Shown: in pieces, positions 1 to 7,340 of the stretch | Numbering within the stretch: position 1 is the stretch's first letter | Layout: the number at the start of each line of letters is the position of its first letter | Assembly: GCA_023433465.1 (NCBI GenBank) | Contig: JAEZCR010000006.1 | Span: 1-54,842, forward strand | Reading direction: 5' to 3' | DNA from: Pseudomonadota bacterium | GTDB lineage: Bacteria; Pseudomonadota; Gammaproteobacteria; Steroidobacterales; Steroidobacteraceae | Length of the DNA stretch: 54,842 bases | Program-made: the position numbers and the translations under genes | The notes under the pieces: generated by a model | What the model was told of the DNA's origin: nothing | Seen by the model: the letters and a program-made list of their open reading frames with translations, nothing else | The model's database searches: none

Positions 1-68
1 GTGAAGCGAAGGTCTGCGTACTTGACCTCCTTGTCCTTGATCAACTTGAGTACATCAGCCGGTTTCAT
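1..68 (-). CDS. glnA: Glutamine synthetase, type I (5' end only)
   Basis: Only the first 22 codons lie in the window; the gene runs off the left edge. The reading begins MKPADVLKLIKDKEVKYADL and continues RF, matching the N-terminal beta-grasp start of GlnA, which usually reads like VLKLIxEHxVKFVDLRF. GlnA makes glutamine from glutamate, ammonia and ATP and is the main nitrogen-assimilation enzyme. The ATG at 66-68 is preceded on the minus strand by a good ribosome site (AGAGGTAA). A sigma-54 promoter and an NtrC-like site lie directly upstream, which supports the call from so little protein sequence. Confidence 0.85.
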   Translation of the reverse strand, partial: MKPADVLKLIKDKEVKYADLRF

Positions 69-111
69 TGTTTTACCTCTGCCTCTGGAAGGGTTTGAGC
101 CTCGGTCTCAA

Positions 112-127
112 TGCATTCGCTGTGCCA
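112..127 (-). promoter_or_regulatory. Sigma-54 (RpoN) promoter of glnA
   Basis: On the minus strand the sequence reads TGGCAC-N5-ATGCA. This gives the invariant GG at -24 and GC at -12 with exactly ten bases between them, one base off the consensus TGGCAC-N5-TTGCA. It sits about 45 bp upstream of the glnA start codon. Nitrogen-regulated glnA genes are classically read by RNA polymerase with sigma-54, activated by phosphorylated NtrC. Confidence 0.8.
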
Positions 128-179
128 CCCTGGGAATCCTTTTGAAACAAGAGCTTAGTGGACTCGGGGGTCGCGACAC

Positions 180-195
180 GCACATGCTTGGTGCA
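180..195. promoter_or_regulatory. NtrC-like enhancer site upstream of glnA
   Basis: GCACATGCTTGGTGCA has the two outer arms of the NtrC dyad (GCAC ... TGGTGCA) with normal spacing. It lies about 55 bp upstream of the sigma-54 -24 element. A second half-site, TGCACCA, follows at 210-216 without a clear partner arm. The site fits NtrC control of glnA, but binding is inferred. Confidence 0.6.
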
Positions 196-299
196 CGCGC
201 GCGTTATTCTGCACCATTTCGAGACATGATTGGGGCGGCCGAATTCGGCATCGCACTCAGTTGATGCGCAAGTTTGTTTCCATATGAATTGGAACGGCG

Positions 300-318
300 T
301 ATAGTCCACTTATGGACT
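300..318 (+). promoter_or_regulatory. Candidate promoter/operator of the Xre-RES pair
   Basis: A perfect inverted repeat AGTCCA-CTTA-TGGACT (303-318) lies 13 bp upstream of the antitoxin start codon. It overlaps a -10-like TATAGT at 300-305. Toxin-antitoxin operons of the Xre type are normally autorepressed by the antitoxin, so this is the natural operator candidate. No convincing -35 box was found at ideal spacing. Confidence 0.45.
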
Positions 319-331
319 TGAGGGACTCGCC

Positions 332-745
332 ATGAATCTCAGACTAGTCGACCCGTATCGAGACTCCGGCTCCCACCGACCGACGAATCCCGCCCTGGGC
401 GGCGCCGGTCTTCGCGCGTTCGCGAATATCGCCGAAGGCTGGGGCCTGAGCATCGCGGAGCAGCTCAAGCTGCTCGGCATCGCTTCGCGGTCCACGTTCT
501 TCAAATGGCGGCGCGAGGAATCGCCCCGCCTGCCGCGCGATACGCTCGAACGGCTCTCCTATCTTCTCGGCATCTACAAGTCGCTGCAGATCCTGATCCC
601 GGATCCGCGCGCCGCGGACGAATGGGTCCGCAAGCCGAACGCCGCGCCGCCGTTCGGCGGACGTTCCGCGCTCGATCGCATGTTGTCCGGCCAGGTCGCG
701 GATCTCTACGTGGTCCGGCAATACCTCGACGCCGAGCGCGGCTGA
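332..745 (+). CDS. Xre/MbcA/ParS-type antitoxin of a RES toxin pair
   Basis: 137 residues. The middle (about residues 30-75) is an Xre-like helix-turn-helix in which a helix around SIAEQLKLLGI is followed by SRSTFFKWRRE. The C-terminal part is the MbcA/ParS/Xre toxin-binding domain (DUF2384): LSYLLGIYKSLQILIPD, then the family-typical PNAAPPFGGRSALDRML. The antitoxin neutralises the RES toxin encoded 22 bp downstream and represses the operon. The start ATG follows a GAGGGA ribosome site. The pairing with a RES gene makes the family call firm. Confidence 0.88.
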   Translation: MNLRLVDPYRDSGSHRPTNPALGGAGLRAFANIAEGWGLSIAEQLKLLGIASRSTFFKWRREESPRLPRDTLERLSYLLGIYKSLQILIPDPRAADEWVRKPNAAPPFGGRSALDRMLSGQVADLYVVRQYLDAERG

Positions 746-767
746 CGGCGCCGGCTTCTTACCAGGG

Positions 768-1475
768 ATGGTGTCGCCTCCTCCTCCCGCGCGGGCCGTA
801 CGCTTCGCGCCCGCCCATCGCATCGTCGCGAGCCGGCTGCCGACTATCCACCTGTTCGAGCGCGTCGCGGATCCCGCAGACTGGGATGCGCTCTACGAGC
901 TGGAATCGCTGACGAATCCACGCATCCGCAACGAAGTCGGCGAGCTGCACCTCGTCCCGAAGGCGGATCGCGTCGGCGGTCCGAACGCCTCCATCGTGAT
1001 GGCGCCATTCACGCATCTGTCGCCGCAGGGAACGCGCTTCACCGACGGGCATTTCGGTGCCTACTACGCGGCGGAGTCGCTCGAGACCGCGATCGCGGAA
1101 ACGCGTTTTCACCGCGAGAATTTCCTGCGCGCGACGAGCCAGCCGTCGATGGAGCTCGAAATGCGCTGTTATCTCGCGGACGTCGCGTGCGAGCTGCACG
1201 ACCTGCGCGGTCTGCGCGCCTCGATGAGCGAGGTGTACGACCCCGCGAGTTACCAGGCCTCGCAGAAGCTCGGCCGCGAGCTGCGCGAGGCGGGCTCGAA
1301 CGGCATCGCGTTCGAGAGCGTGCGCCGCAATGGCGGAGAATGCGTCGCTGTATTCCGGCCGCGGCTCGTGCAGAACGTGCGGCAGAGCGTGCATTTGAGA
1401 TATGCCTGGGATGGCAGCCGCATCGCGGATGTCTACGAAATCCGTGTCATCGGGCAGACGATCGGAGCCTCATGA
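768..1475 (+). CDS. RES-domain toxin (NAD+-degrading family)
   Basis: 235 residues with a RES domain covering about residues 30-215. It contains the family landmarks FTHLSPQGTRFTDGHFGAYY (the R-G/T-F-x-x-G start of the fold), AAESLETAIAETRFH and, later, SNGIAFESVRRNGGECVAVF. Characterised RES toxins (for example MbcT) deplete NAD+ by phosphorolysis or hydrolysis; that activity is family knowledge and was not tested here. It follows its antitoxin by 22 bp in the same transcript. The start chosen is the ATG at 768, preceded by AGGGA-like bases. The length is at the long end for the family because of a proline-rich N-terminal leader. Confidence 0.88.
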   Translation: MVSPPPPARAVRFAPAHRIVASRLPTIHLFERVADPADWDALYELESLTNPRIRNEVGELHLVPKADRVGGPNASIVMAPFTHLSPQGTRFTDGHFGAYYAAESLETAIAETRFHRENFLRATSQPSMELEMRCYLADVACELHDLRGLRASMSEVYDPASYQASQKLGRELREAGSNGIAFESVRRNGGECVAVFRPRLVQNVRQSVHLRYAWDGSRIADVYEIRVIGQTIGAS

Positions 1476-1561
1476 AACGGCGGGCCATTGCCGCTTGATT
1501 CGCGCGGCGTTGTGAAGCGAGCCCGCGATATACTGCGCGCCGCTTTTTTCCGGCCGTGAAC

Positions 1562-2509
1562 ATGACCCAGTTTCCCGAAGTGCCGCTTGGTACTCCGCCC
1601 CGCACCTTCCAGGACCTGATCTTCGCGCTGCAGAAGTACTGGGCCGACCAGGGCTGCGTGATCCTGCAGCCGTACGACATGGAAATGGGCGCGGGTACGT
1701 TCCACACCGCGACCTTCCTGCGGGCCATCGGCCCGGAGCCGTGGTCCGCGGCCTACGTACAGCCCTCACGCCGACCCACCGACGGCCGCTATGGCGACAA
1801 CCCGTTCCGGCTGCAGCACTACTACCAGTTCCAGGTGGTGATCAAACCTTCGCCGCTGCCGATCCTGGATCTGTACCTCGGCAGCCTGCGCACGCTTGGC
1901 TTCGACACGCTGGTGCACGACGTGCGCTTCGTCGAGGACAACTGGGAATCTCCGACGCTCGGCGCGTGGGGACTCGGTTGGGAAGTCTGGCTCAACGGCA
2001 TGGAAGTCACGCAGTTCACGTACTTCCAGCAAGTCGGTGGGCTCGACTGTAAACCCGTCACGGGCGAGATCACCTACGGTCTCGAGCGTCTCGCGATGTA
2101 CTTGCAGGGTGTCGAGAGCATCTTCGACATCGTCTGGGCCGACGGACCGCTCGGCAAGGTCACGTATCGCGACGTGTACCACCAGAACGAGGTCGAGCAG
2201 TCGAAGTACAACTTCGAGGTCGCGGACACGGCGGTGCTGCTGCGCCGCTTCGACGAACATGAAGCGGAGTTCGCGCGGCTCATCGAGGCGAAGCTCGCGC
2301 TGCCGGCTTACGAACAGGTGATGAAGGCCTCACACACGTTCAATCTTCTCGATGCGCGCAAGGCGATCTCGGTCACCGAGCGCCAACGTTACATCCTGCG
2401 CGTGCGCACGATGGCGCGCGCGGTGGCGCAGGCCTATTACGACAGCCGCGAGGCGCTGGGCTTTCCGATGCTCGCTGCCGATGGCGCAGCCTCCGGGAGC
2501 GCGGCATGA
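1562..2509 (+). CDS. glyQ: Glycyl-tRNA synthetase alpha subunit
   Basis: 315 residues from the ATG at 1562; an in-frame GTG two codons earlier is also possible. This is the catalytic subunit of the alpha2beta2 bacterial glycyl-tRNA synthetase. The sequence is near-canonical throughout: TFQDLIFALQKYWADQGC at the N-terminus, then QPYDMEMGAGTFHTATFLRA and QPSRRPTDGRYGDNPFRLQ in the class II catalytic core. It charges tRNA-Gly with glycine using ATP. The stop overlaps the glyS start by 4 bp (ATGA), indicating translational coupling and 1:1 subunit supply. A -10-like TATACT at 1529-1534 lies just upstream. Confidence 0.98.
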   Translation: MTQFPEVPLGTPPRTFQDLIFALQKYWADQGCVILQPYDMEMGAGTFHTATFLRAIGPEPWSAAYVQPSRRPTDGRYGDNPFRLQHYYQFQVVIKPSPLPILDLYLGSLRTLGFDTLVHDVRFVEDNWESPTLGAWGLGWEVWLNGMEVTQFTYFQQVGGLDCKPVTGEITYGLERLAMYLQGVESIFDIVWADGPLGKVTYRDVYHQNEVEQSKYNFEVADTAVLLRRFDEHEAEFARLIEAKLALPAYEQVMKASHTFNLLDARKAISVTERQRYILRVRTMARAVAQAYYDSREALGFPMLAADGAASGSAA

Positions 2510-4599
2510 GCAAGCGCGACTTCCTCGTCGAGATCGGTACCGAAGAGTTACCGCCGCTCGCATTGCCCGAGCTCGAACGCGCGTTCGCGGATGGCATTCG
2601 CACGGGTTTGAAGGAAGCCGGGTTGCCGTCCGGCGATCTGCATGCGTTCGCCACACCGCGGCGGCTCGCGGTGCTGGTGCATGAACTGGCTTCCGAGCAG
2701 CCGGCGCAGGCGATCAAGCTCAAGGGCCCGCCCGTGAGCGCCGCCTTCGGCAAGGACGGCGCGCCGACCGCGGCCGCGACGAAATTCGCTGAGAAGTGTG
2801 GCGTCGCCGTGAGCGCGCTGACCCGCGTGACCGAGGGCAAGGGCGAATTCCTGTATTTCGAGGGCACGAAGCCCGGCGTGGCCACCACCGCGCTGCTGCC
2901 GGCGATCGTGCAGCGCTCGCTGGAGGCGCTGCCGATTCCGAAACGCATGCGCTGGGGCGATTCCGACGCGGAGTTCGTGCGGCCCGTGCACTGGCTGGTC
3001 ATGCTCTTCGGCAACGACGTCGTGCCGGCGCGCATCCTCGACACGGACGCCGGCCGTCACACGCGCGGGCATCGCTTCATGGGCAAGCGCCAGCCGTTGG
3101 CGCTCGCATCGCCCGCCGACTATTCGAAAACGCTGTTCGACGATTTCGTGATCGCCGACTTCGCGGCGCGCCGCGAGCGCATCCGCGAGCGCGTCGCGGA
3201 GGCGGGCGAGAAGCTGCGCGGCCACGCACTGATCGACACGGAGCTGCTCGACGAGGTCACGGCGCTGGTCGAGTGGCCCGACGCGGTCGCCGGCAATTTC
3301 GAGGCGCGATTCCTCGCGCTGCCGCGCGAGGTGCTGATCTCCACGCTGCAGGAGCACCAGCGGTATTTCCCGGTCGAGACGCGCGACGGCAAACTACTCG
3401 CGCACTTCGTGACGGTGAGCAACATCCGCAGCCGCGACTCGGCCAAGGTGCAGGCCGGCAACGAACGCGTCGTACGCCCGCGCCTGTCCGACGCCGCGTT
3501 CTTCTACGATCTGGATCGCAAGCAGACGCTCGCCGACCGCGTGCCAGCGCTCGACGCGGTCACGTTCCAGGCGAAGCTGGGCTCGATCGGCGACAAGGTG
3601 CGCCGCGTCACGAAGCTCGCCGGCGAGATCGCGCTGCTGATCGACGCCGACCGGGCGCAGACCGAACGCGCCGCGACGCTTGCGAAGTGCGACCTGCTTT
3701 CGAACATGGTGGGTGAATTCCCCGAGCTGCAGGGAATCATGGGCCGCTATTACGCGCTCGCCGATGGCGAGCCCCCGGAAGTCGCGAACGCGATCGACGA
3801 GCACTACATGCCGCGGGGCGCGGGCGGCGAACTGCCGGGCGAGGGCGTCGGACTCGCGGTCTCGCTGGCCGACAAGCTCGATACGCTGGCCGGCATCTTC
3901 TCGATCGGCCAGAAGCCGAGCGGCACGAAGGATCCGTTCGGCCTGCGCCGCGCCGCGATCGGCGTGTTGCGCATCGCGATCGAGAAGAAGCTCGACGTCG
4001 ATCTGCTCGCGCTCGTGGCGCGCGCGTGCGAGCTTCAGCCCGTGAAGTCCGAAAAGGTTTCCGAGGAGCTCTGGCAGTACGTCCTCGAACGGCTGCGCGC
4101 CTATCTGCTCGATGCCGGCAATCTCGGGGCGGTGGTGGGCGCGACCACCGAGATGTTCGACGCGGTCAGCGCCAGCTCGCCCGTGTCCCCACTGGATTTC
4201 GGCGCGCGGCTGGCCGCGCTGGTGAAGTTCCTCGGTCTGCCGGAGGCCGCGAGCCTCACGGCGGCAAACAAGCGCATCTCAAACATTCTCAAGAAGGCCG
4301 AAGTCGAGATCGGCGCGGGCGGCACCGTGGATGCCACGCTGCTGCGCGAACCGGCGGAGAAGGCGTTGCAGGCGGCCGTTGCCGGCATCGCCGGCGACGT
4401 GGGACGCGCGCTCGACAAGCGTGACTACGGGACGGCGTTGACCCGGCTCGCGACGCTGCGTCCCACGGTCGACGCGTTCTTCGATGCCGTGATGGTGAAT
4501 GCCGAGGATCCGGCGCTCCGGCGCAACCGGCTCGCGCTGCTTTCGGAGCTGCGCGGCATGTTCGCGGGCATTGCGGATCTTTCCTGCCTGCCGGGCTGA
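2506..4599 (+). CDS. glyS: Glycyl-tRNA synthetase beta subunit
   Basis: 697 residues, the usual length. The N-terminus FLVEIGTEELPPLALPELE is diagnostic. The body carries the tRNA-binding and HD-like regions (KMRWGD-like KRMRWGDSDAEFVRPVHWLV, then the EFPELQGIMGRYYA stretch). The C-terminal part holds the anticodon-binding DALR-type domain. It partners with GlyQ, supplying tRNA recognition. It overlaps glyQ by 4 bp and is followed 24 bp later by a PlsC-like gene on the same strand. Confidence 0.98.
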   Translation: MSKRDFLVEIGTEELPPLALPELERAFADGIRTGLKEAGLPSGDLHAFATPRRLAVLVHELASEQPAQAIKLKGPPVSAAFGKDGAPTAAATKFAEKCGVAVSALTRVTEGKGEFLYFEGTKPGVATTALLPAIVQRSLEALPIPKRMRWGDSDAEFVRPVHWLVMLFGNDVVPARILDTDAGRHTRGHRFMGKRQPLALASPADYSKTLFDDFVIADFAARRERIRERVAEAGEKLRGHALIDTELLDEVTALVEWPDAVAGNFEARFLALPREVLISTLQEHQRYFPVETRDGKLLAHFVTVSNIRSRDSAKVQAGNERVVRPRLSDAAFFYDLDRKQTLADRVPALDAVTFQAKLGSIGDKVRRVTKLAGEIALLIDADRAQTERAATLAKCDLLSNMVGEFPELQGIMGRYYALADGEPPEVANAIDEHYMPRGAGGELPGEGVGLAVSLADKLDTLAGIFSIGQKPSGTKDPFGLRRAAIGVLRIAIEKKLDVDLLALVARACELQPVKSEKVSEELWQYVLERLRAYLLDAGNLGAVVGATTEMFDAVSASSPVSPLDFGARLAALVKFLGLPEAASLTAANKRISNILKKAEVEIGAGGTVDATLLREPAEKALQAAVAGIAGDVGRALDKRDYGTALTRLATLRPTVDAFFDAVMVNAEDPALRRNRLALLSELRGMFAGIADLSCLPG

Positions 4600-4623
4600 G
4601 CCCACCCGAGGACACTGACTAAC

Positions 4624-5334
4624 ATGCAGTGGCTGGGGTCGATCGCGTTCAACCTGTTCCTGTGGGCGTGGATGCTGGTGTTCGCCATCGCCTACTGCCT
4701 CATCACGCCGTTCCTGTCCTTCAGGGGTCGCTTCCGGATGGCGGGGGTGATGACCCACGTCGTGTTCTTCGCGCTGCGCGTGTTGTGCGGCCTGCGGTTC
4801 ACGGTCGAGGGACGCGAAAACCTGCCCGCCGGCAATCACGTCATCTTCATGAAGCATTCGTCCACCTGGGAGACGTTCGCAATCATGATCCTGTTCGAGC
4901 CGCTGGTCTGGGTCATGAAGCGCGAGATCTACTGGATCCCGTTCGTGGGCTGGGGCTGCATGCTCGCGAAGTGCATCGCGATCGATCGCAAGGCCGGCAC
5001 GGCGGCCGTGAACCAGGTGCTCACGCAGGGCAAGGACCGGATGGATCGGCTCGGCGCCTGGGTCCTGGTGTTCCCCGAGGGAACGCGCATGGCGCAGGGC
5101 GAGACGCGCAAGTACGGATCGAGCGGTACGTTGCTGGCCATCAAGGAGAAGAAACTCATCGTGCCAGTTGCGCACAACGCAGGCTACTTCTGGCCGCGGC
5201 GCGGCGTGCTCAAGAAGCGCGGCACGATCCGCGTGGTGATCGGGCCGCCGTTCGAGGCGGCGGGCCGCGACGCGCGCGAGCTCAACGAAGAAATCCAGAA
5301 GTGGATAGAGGCGCACAGCAAGGCGCCGGGCTGA
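4624..5334 (+). CDS. 1-acyl-sn-glycerol-3-phosphate acyltransferase (PlsC family)
   Basis: 236 residues. An N-terminal membrane segment (about 8-32) precedes the PlsC domain. Motif I reads KHSSTWE, an H-x4-E form of the usual H-x4-D that is common in this proteobacterial branch. Motif III is FPEGTR, and a late P-V-A-H-N-A-G segment corresponds to motif IV. The family adds a second acyl chain to lysophosphatidic acid to make phosphatidic acid at the inner membrane. It sits 24 bp after glyS with a GAGGA ribosome site, so it is probably co-transcribed. Three other PlsC/HtrB-type acyltransferases occur in this window in dedicated clusters; this one has no specialised context and may be a housekeeping enzyme. 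Confidence 0.88.
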   Translation: MQWLGSIAFNLFLWAWMLVFAIAYCLITPFLSFRGRFRMAGVMTHVVFFALRVLCGLRFTVEGRENLPAGNHVIFMKHSSTWETFAIMILFEPLVWVMKREIYWIPFVGWGCMLAKCIAIDRKAGTAAVNQVLTQGKDRMDRLGAWVLVFPEGTRMAQGETRKYGSSGTLLAIKEKKLIVPVAHNAGYFWPRRGVLKKRGTIRVVIGPPFEAAGRDARELNEEIQKWIEAHSKAPG

Positions 5335-5403
5335 GCTGACTCAGACCTGCGAGGCTGCGCAAGCAAGCCGCGAATCGGCGTAATTCGGCCAGATTCCTCG
5401 ATT

Positions 5404-5431
5404 GGATATACTTCTTTGAAGTTGTATATCC
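5404..5431. promoter_or_regulatory. Palindromic operator of the AbrB/PIN toxin-antitoxin pair
   Basis: Perfect 8-bp inverted repeat GGATATAC-N12-GTATATCC. A -10-like TATACT (5407-5412) falls inside the left arm, and the right arm ends one base before the AGGAG ribosome site of the antitoxin gene. This is the expected layout for autorepression by an AbrB/SpoVT-fold antitoxin bound across the promoter. Confidence 0.6.
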
Positions 5432-5442
5432 AGGAGATGAAC

Positions 5443-5676
5443 ATGCAGGTTTCCCGATGGGGTAACAGTCTGGCTGTCCGACTGCCGGCTGCGGTGGTGG
5501 AAGCGTTGGGCTTGCGCGAAGGCGACGACGTGATCCTGCACGCGCTGGGCGGGCGATCGCTGGGTATCGAAAAGTCGCCGGATTCGAAGGCGTTGATCGC
5601 CCGACTGCGGGCGTATCGCGGCCGACTGCCCAAGGACTTCAAGTTCGACCGGCTGGAGGTCAATGCGCGCCGGTGA
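5443..5676 (+). CDS. vapB: AbrB/SpoVT (MazE/VapB-type) antitoxin
   Basis: 77 residues from the ATG at 5443. That start is preferred because AGGAG lies 6 bp upstream; in-frame TTG 5416 and ATG 5437 are alternatives. The sequence opens MQVSRWGNSLAVRLPAAVVE, the swapped-hairpin DNA-binding fold shared by MazE and VapB antitoxins, followed by LGLREGDDVILH. The C-terminal tail (about 45-77) is basic and should wrap the toxin. The gene overlaps the toxin gene by 14 bp. Confidence 0.85.
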   Translation: MQVSRWGNSLAVRLPAAVVEALGLREGDDVILHALGGRSLGIEKSPDSKALIARLRAYRGRLPKDFKFDRLEVNARR

Positions 5677-6091
5677 AGTCTTTTTCGATACCAGTGTCCT
5701 GCTCTACCTGCTTTCCGTGGACGACGAGAAAGCGGATCGGGTCGAGGCGCTGCTCGCGCGGCGCGGAGTGCTCAGTGTGCAGGTGCTCAATGAGTTCGCC
5801 GCCGTGGCGCTGCGGAAACACGCGCTGTCACCGGCGGAGATCCGCGAATTTCTCGGCGGGCTGCGCGAATTCTGCCGCACGTACCCTCTGACGCTCGAAG
5901 CACACGAGCATGGACTCGACTTGGTCGAGCGGTACGGCTTTCAGCTGTACGACGCGATGATCGTCGCCTCGGCACTCGAAAGCGGCTGCCGCGTTCTTTA
6001 CACCGAGGATCTGCAGCACGGCCAGGTCATCGAGAAGCGGCTGAAGGTGATCAATCCCTTTGCGAAGGAGCGCGGTGCAGCGGGCTGCTGA
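5663..6091 (+). CDS. vapC: VapC-type PIN-domain ribonuclease toxin
   Basis: 142 residues, normal for the family. The four acidic PIN residues are visible: D9 (FFDTSVL), E44 (LNEFAAVAL), D97 (LYDAMIVASAL) and D116 (TEDLQHG). VapC toxins are Mg2+-dependent endoribonucleases that commonly cut tRNA or rRNA and are held inactive by the cognate antitoxin. The RNA target cannot be read from the sequence. It overlaps the antitoxin gene by 14 bp and converges on the pigment cluster, ending 26 bp from its first minus-strand stop. Confidence 0.9.
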   Translation: MRAGEVFFDTSVLLYLLSVDDEKADRVEALLARRGVLSVQVLNEFAAVALRKHALSPAEIREFLGGLREFCRTYPLTLEAHEHGLDLVERYGFQLYDAMIVASALESGCRVLYTEDLQHGQVIEKRLKVINPFAKERGAAGC

Positions 6092-6117
6092 CTGTTCGTG
6101 TCCGTGGCAAGCCCGGG

Positions 6118-6543
6118 CTATTTCGCGAACATGACGGAGACGCGGCCTCGCGCGATTTCCTTTTCGCCCGCGCGCGCGGTGAATAGATAGATCTGCCCGC
6201 CCGGGTTTGCGATGAGCCGCTGCGCGTGGATCTCGAGGTCTTCGGCGATGTCGTCGAGCCGCGCCACGTAGAGATTGAGGTCGCGCACACCCGCCAGCAT
6301 CCCGCCACGCTCGCGCGCCGTCGGATCCAGCAGCCCGCCGTGAATCGCCATCGTCTGCGCGCCGTACTCGGCGATGTGCAGGGATGCGAGTTGCCCGTCG
6401 AGCCGCAGCGGGTTGTCGGGCGAACGATGCGTCGAAGTGGAACAGACTATCTGCCGATCGTCGGCGCTCACGATGTGGGTGATCAGGCACATCGTGCCGG
6501 CGTGCGGCACGAGCGTCGCCGGATCGCGGGCGCTCACGTCCAT
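6118..6543 (-). CDS. ApeP-like 3-hydroxyacyl-ACP dehydratase of the aryl-polyene cluster (left-arm copy)
   Basis: 141 residues from the ATG at 6543. The reading frame stays open far upstream, but only this part is protein-like. The hotdog-fold ApeP landmarks are LVPHAGTMCLI near the N-terminus and LHIAEYGAQTMAIHGGLL in the central helix. It should dehydrate 3-hydroxyacyl-ACP intermediates to the conjugated enoyl chain. It is the last gene of the minus-strand arm and overlaps the chain-length factor gene by 10 bp. A second ApeP-like gene exists in the right arm at 20128. Confidence 0.82.
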   Translation of the reverse strand: MDVSARDPATLVPHAGTMCLITHIVSADDRQIVCSTSTHRSPDNPLRLDGQLASLHIAEYGAQTMAIHGGLLDPTARERGGMLAGVRDLNLYVARLDDIAEDLEIHAQRLIANPGGQIYLFTARAGEKEIARGRVSVMFAK

Positions 6544-7340
6544 GGCGTGCAGTCGACGGTGACCAGTAGTTCGCCCGGTCCACGCAGCGTGACCGCGCTC
6601 GCGCGGCCCATCGCCATCAGCTCGAGCAGCGGCAGCGCACGCAGCGCCGGATTCGCGCAGCGCAGTGCTTCGAGCGATTCGCTCGAGCAACGGGATTCCG
6701 CCGTTCCGGCGAATCCAAGCTCGAGTCGCGCGAGGGGGTTGGTGCCGGCGGCCTCGTCGCCGGCCGGATCCGCGCCGAGAACCAGCGCGACGCTCGCGGA
6801 TTGAACGAGCGGACGCGCCGCGAGCAGCGGTTCGGGAGCGACGGCGTCGTAGGCGACCAGCAGCACGTCGGCGTTGCGCTCGCGCACGAGCGCGACCGCC
6901 TCCACCAGGCCCGCCGTGAAGCTTGCATCGAAGGCCGCGAGCGTCGTCGTTGGCTGCATGCTCTGCACCGCGATGCTCCAGTATCCGCTGGCCGCGTTGT
7001 GCACGGAGTTGTGGAAGTCGGGCGGCGAAATGACGCGGGGAGTCTGCGCGAGCGCCGAACAGATGCGGTTCAGCACCGACATGTCCGCGTCGGAGCTCGC
7101 GAATACCGACGCGAGGTTGTTGGCGGGGAATCCGGAGACCGCGTCCTCGGCGGCGCGGAACGCCTGGCGCACCGCGGCGGTCGCGCGACGTCGCTCGTTC
7201 GGCGGCAGTAATGCCGGCGCATAGGGCGACTCCGGCGTCAGCACGTGCGCGGTCGCGCCGCGCAACACGTCGAGCGATGCGTTCCACCCGGCGAGACCGG
7301 GCGCCGCGATGCCCACCGACTTGACGACGCACGTGGTCAT
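6534..7340 (-). CDS. apeC: Beta-ketoacyl synthase chain-length factor (ApeC-like)
   Basis: 268 residues, much shorter than a full ketosynthase (about 400). It resembles only the N-terminal half of the thiolase fold. The segment where a ketosynthase has its active-site cysteine reads LAAFDASFTAG, with no cysteine, so it should be catalytically inert. In studied aryl-polyene systems ApeC pairs with the ketosynthase ApeO as a chain-length factor. Here it lies directly downstream of a full ketosynthase with an ATGA overlap, consistent with a heterodimer. Confidence 0.82.
   Translation of the reverse strand: MTTCVVKSVGIAAPGLAGWNASLDVLRGATAHVLTPESPYAPALLPPNERRRATAAVRQAFRAAEDAVSGFPANNLASVFASSDADMSVLNRICSALAQTPRVISPPDFHNSVHNAASGYWSIAVQSMQPTTTLAAFDASFTAGLVEAVALVRERNADVLLVAYDAVAPEPLLAARPLVQSASVALVLGADPAGDEAAGTNPLARLELGFAGTAESRCSSESLEALRCANPALRALPLLELMAMGRASAVTLRGPGELLVTVDCTPWT

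Noticed and set aside
210..226. TGCACCA as a second full NtrC dyad
   Set aside because: The partner arm is not recognisable; kept only as a half-site note.
6544..7332. Upstream extension of the left-arm ApeP-like frame to 404 codons
   Set aside because: Only the last 141 codons look like protein; the upstream part is the shifted frame of the chain-length factor gene.
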